A stretch of DNA of 7,164 nt from Bdellovibrionales bacterium (GTDB taxonomy: Bacteria > Bdellovibrionota > Bacteriovoracia > Bacteriovoracales > Bacteriovoracaceae). The translations under genes were made by a program, and so were the position numbers. The stretch is from NCBI GenBank assembly GCA_023250775.1, contig JAHFAA010000192.1, positions 1 to 7,164 on the forward strand. The letters are read 5' to 3'. Under the pieces are notes generated by a model. That model did not search any database. It had not been told where the DNA came from and saw only the letters and a list, made by a program, of their open reading frames with translations. This document shows positions 5,741 to 7,164 of this stretch, in pieces. Each line of letters starts with the position of its first letter. Positions within the stretch are counted from its first letter, which is position 1.

Positions 5741-7164
5741 ATGGAAGAAAAGCTAGAACTTGAACAAAAATACAAAGCCGCTCTCGATTATCACTCCACC
5801 GGACGACCTGGAAAGATTGAAGTCCGCTCCACTAAACCATTCGCCACCTCAAGTGACTTATCTTTGGCCTACACTCCCGGAGTTGCCGCTCCATGCTTGG
5901 AAATCGAAAAAAACCCTGAAGATGTTTATAAATATACAGCGAAAGGCAATTTAGTCGCCGTCGTTTCCAACGGAACCGCCGTGCTTGGCCTTGGTGACAT
6001 CGGCGCTTTGGCAGGCAAACCTGTTATGGAAGGAAAAGGTATTCTCTTTAAGCGCTTTGCCGACGTCGATGTTTTTGACATTGAAATCAATACACCGACA
6101 GTCGAGGAAATGATTCGAACTGTAAAGGCCCTCGAGCCTACCTTCGGTGGAATCAATCTAGAAGATATTAAAGCACCGGAATGTTTTGAAGTGGAAAAGG
6201 CCCTTATCGAGCAGATGAATATTCCCGTTTTGCACGATGATCAACACGGTACGGCCATCATCGCTTCAGCCGCTTTTTTAAATGCACTAGAAGTGACCAA
6301 AAGAAAAATTAGCGATGTAAAAGTTGTCTTTTGTGGAGCTGGTGCCGCTGCTATTGCTTGCGCAAAACTTTTTATCCACCTTGGTGTGCACAGAGAAAAT
6401 TTACTCATGTGCGATTCCACAGGGGTGATCTATCAGGGCCGCACAAAAGGGATGAATAAGTATAAGGATGAATTTGCAGTTAAAACGAGTGCGCGAACCC
6501 TCACAGATGCTTTTAAAGATGCCGATGCCTTCATTGGTTGCTCCGCTCGAGGATTGGTTAATCAAGATATGATTAAAAGTATGGCCAAAGATCCAATAGT
6601 TTTTGCCATGGCCAACCCTGATCCTGAAATTTATCCAGATGAAGTTTTTGCCGTGAGAAAAGACGCCATCATGGCGACTGGCCGCTCGGACTTCCACAAT
6701 CAAGTTAACAACGTTTTGGGCTTCCCTTTCATTTTTAGAGGGGCACTTGATGTGCGCGCCACTAAAATCAACATGGATATGAAGATGGCCGCGGTAAAAG
6801 CGCTCGCCGCTTTAGCCAAGGAAGAAGTTCCTGATGAAGTAAAACTTGCTTATGGTGGCGAGAATTTTTCTTTTGGCCGTACCTATTTGATTCCAAAACC
6901 TTTTGATCGTCGCGTGCTTACTCGTGTGGCGCCAGCGGTTGCTCGTGCTGCTATGGATAGTGGTGTAGCAAAAAATCCGATCAAAAACTTTACAGAATAT
7001 GCCCTGCAACTTGAAGCACGACTCAGCTCAGGTGGGGAATTTTTAAGTTACTGTCGCGATAGTCTTAAAACTTTGAATAAACAACTTGGTCGGAAAATTA
7101 AAGTGGCTTTTGCTGAAGGTGAAGACAAGAAAGTTCTCCAAGCGGCGAAAATCCTCAGAGATGA
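5741..7164 (+). CDS. maeB: MaeB-type malic enzyme with C-terminal phosphotransacetylase-like domain, 3' end cut
   Basis: 474 complete codons are open from the ATG at 5741 to the right edge. Malic enzyme oxidatively decarboxylates malate to pyruvate with NAD(P)+, in the cytoplasm. The malic N-domain shows AYTPGVAAPC with catalytic Y44 and, 55 residues on, K99 in the GKPVMEGKG segment. The metal ligands are E141-D142 (GGINLEDI) and D167 (LHDDQHGTA). The nucleotide-binding fold starts at VVFCGAGAAA (195-204), and the family signature ATGRSDFHNQVNNVLGFPF lies at about 312-330; FH replaces the usual YP. From about residue 452 the sequence KVAFAEGEDKKVL begins the phosphotransacetylase-like domain, which in MaeB proteins (about 760 residues) is usually regulatory rather than catalytic. 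The ATG has AAGGA 7 bases upstream (5729-5733). Cofactor preference is not clear. It is probably its own transcription unit, unrelated to motility. Confidence 0.95.
   Translation, partial: MEEKLELEQKYKAALDYHSTGRPGKIEVRSTKPFATSSDLSLAYTPGVAAPCLEIEKNPEDVYKYTAKGNLVAVVSNGTAVLGLGDIGALAGKPVMEGKGILFKRFADVDVFDIEINTPTVEEMIRTVKALEPTFGGINLEDIKAPECFEVEKALIEQMNIPVLHDDQHGTAIIASAAFLNALEVTKRKISDVKVVFCGAGAAAIACAKLFIHLGVHRENLLMCDSTGVIYQGRTKGMNKYKDEFAVKTSARTLTDAFKDADAFIGCSARGLVNQDMIKSMAKDPIVFAMANPDPEIYPDEVFAVRKDAIMATGRSDFHNQVNNVLGFPFIFRGALDVRATKINMDMKMAAVKALAALAKEEVPDEVKLAYGGENFSFGRTYLIPKPFDRRVLTRVAPAVARAAMDSGVAKNPIKNFTEYALQLEARLSSGGEFLSYCRDSLKTLNKQLGRKIKVAFAEGEDKKVLQAAKILRD

Noticed and set aside
1..7164. CRISPR arrays, tRNA or rRNA genes, insertion sequences
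   Set aside because: No spaced direct repeats, cloverleaf pattern, rRNA signature or transposase was seen on either strand.

Overview
The window looks like ordinary chromosome from a Gram-negative, flagellated, moderately low-GC bacterium. The outer-membrane-type beta-barrel protein, the MotA/MotB style and the Lys/Glu-rich, AAA-loving coding style would suit a Bdellovibrionota or other deltaproteobacteria-like lineage. That placement is an impression from sequence style, not a computed one.

Layout. Positions 1-3916 hold three genes on the minus strand, read right to left. The first is a 607-residue envelope protein (2093-3916) with an N-terminal hydrophobic segment, a small periplasmic-type domain, a very long Lys/Glu/Pro-rich linker and a C-terminal beta-barrel-like domain. 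The second is a 255-residue soluble protein that I do not recognise (1244-2011). The third starts 3 bases after it: a membrane protein with two transmembrane segments, a helical ectodomain of about 235 residues and the start of a PAS domain, cut by the left window edge (1-1240). Because this third gene has no stop inside the window it is easy to miss, but it is continuously open for 413 codons.

Positions 3917-4069 are a 153-base divergent control region. On the plus strand it carries a strikingly good flagellar sigma-28 (FliA) type promoter, TAAA-N15-ACCGATAA, ahead of motA. On the minus strand there is a weaker sigma-70-like candidate for the three-gene cluster. Positions 4070-5596 are motA and motB, 6 bases apart, encoding the ion-conducting flagellar stator. 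After a 144-base gap, the plus-strand gene from 5741 to the right edge is a MaeB-type malic enzyme whose C-terminal phosphotransacetylase-like domain is just beginning at the window end.

How it fits together. The stator pair is a self-contained motility transcription unit, and the sigma-28 site explains its regulation. Malic enzyme is housekeeping carbon metabolism and is probably unrelated. The least explained part is the minus-strand cluster: an outer-membrane barrel on a long periplasmic tether, an unknown soluble protein and a PAS-containing inner-membrane receptor, diverging from flagellar stator genes. It could be an envelope-sensing module, but that is inference from architecture and gene order only.
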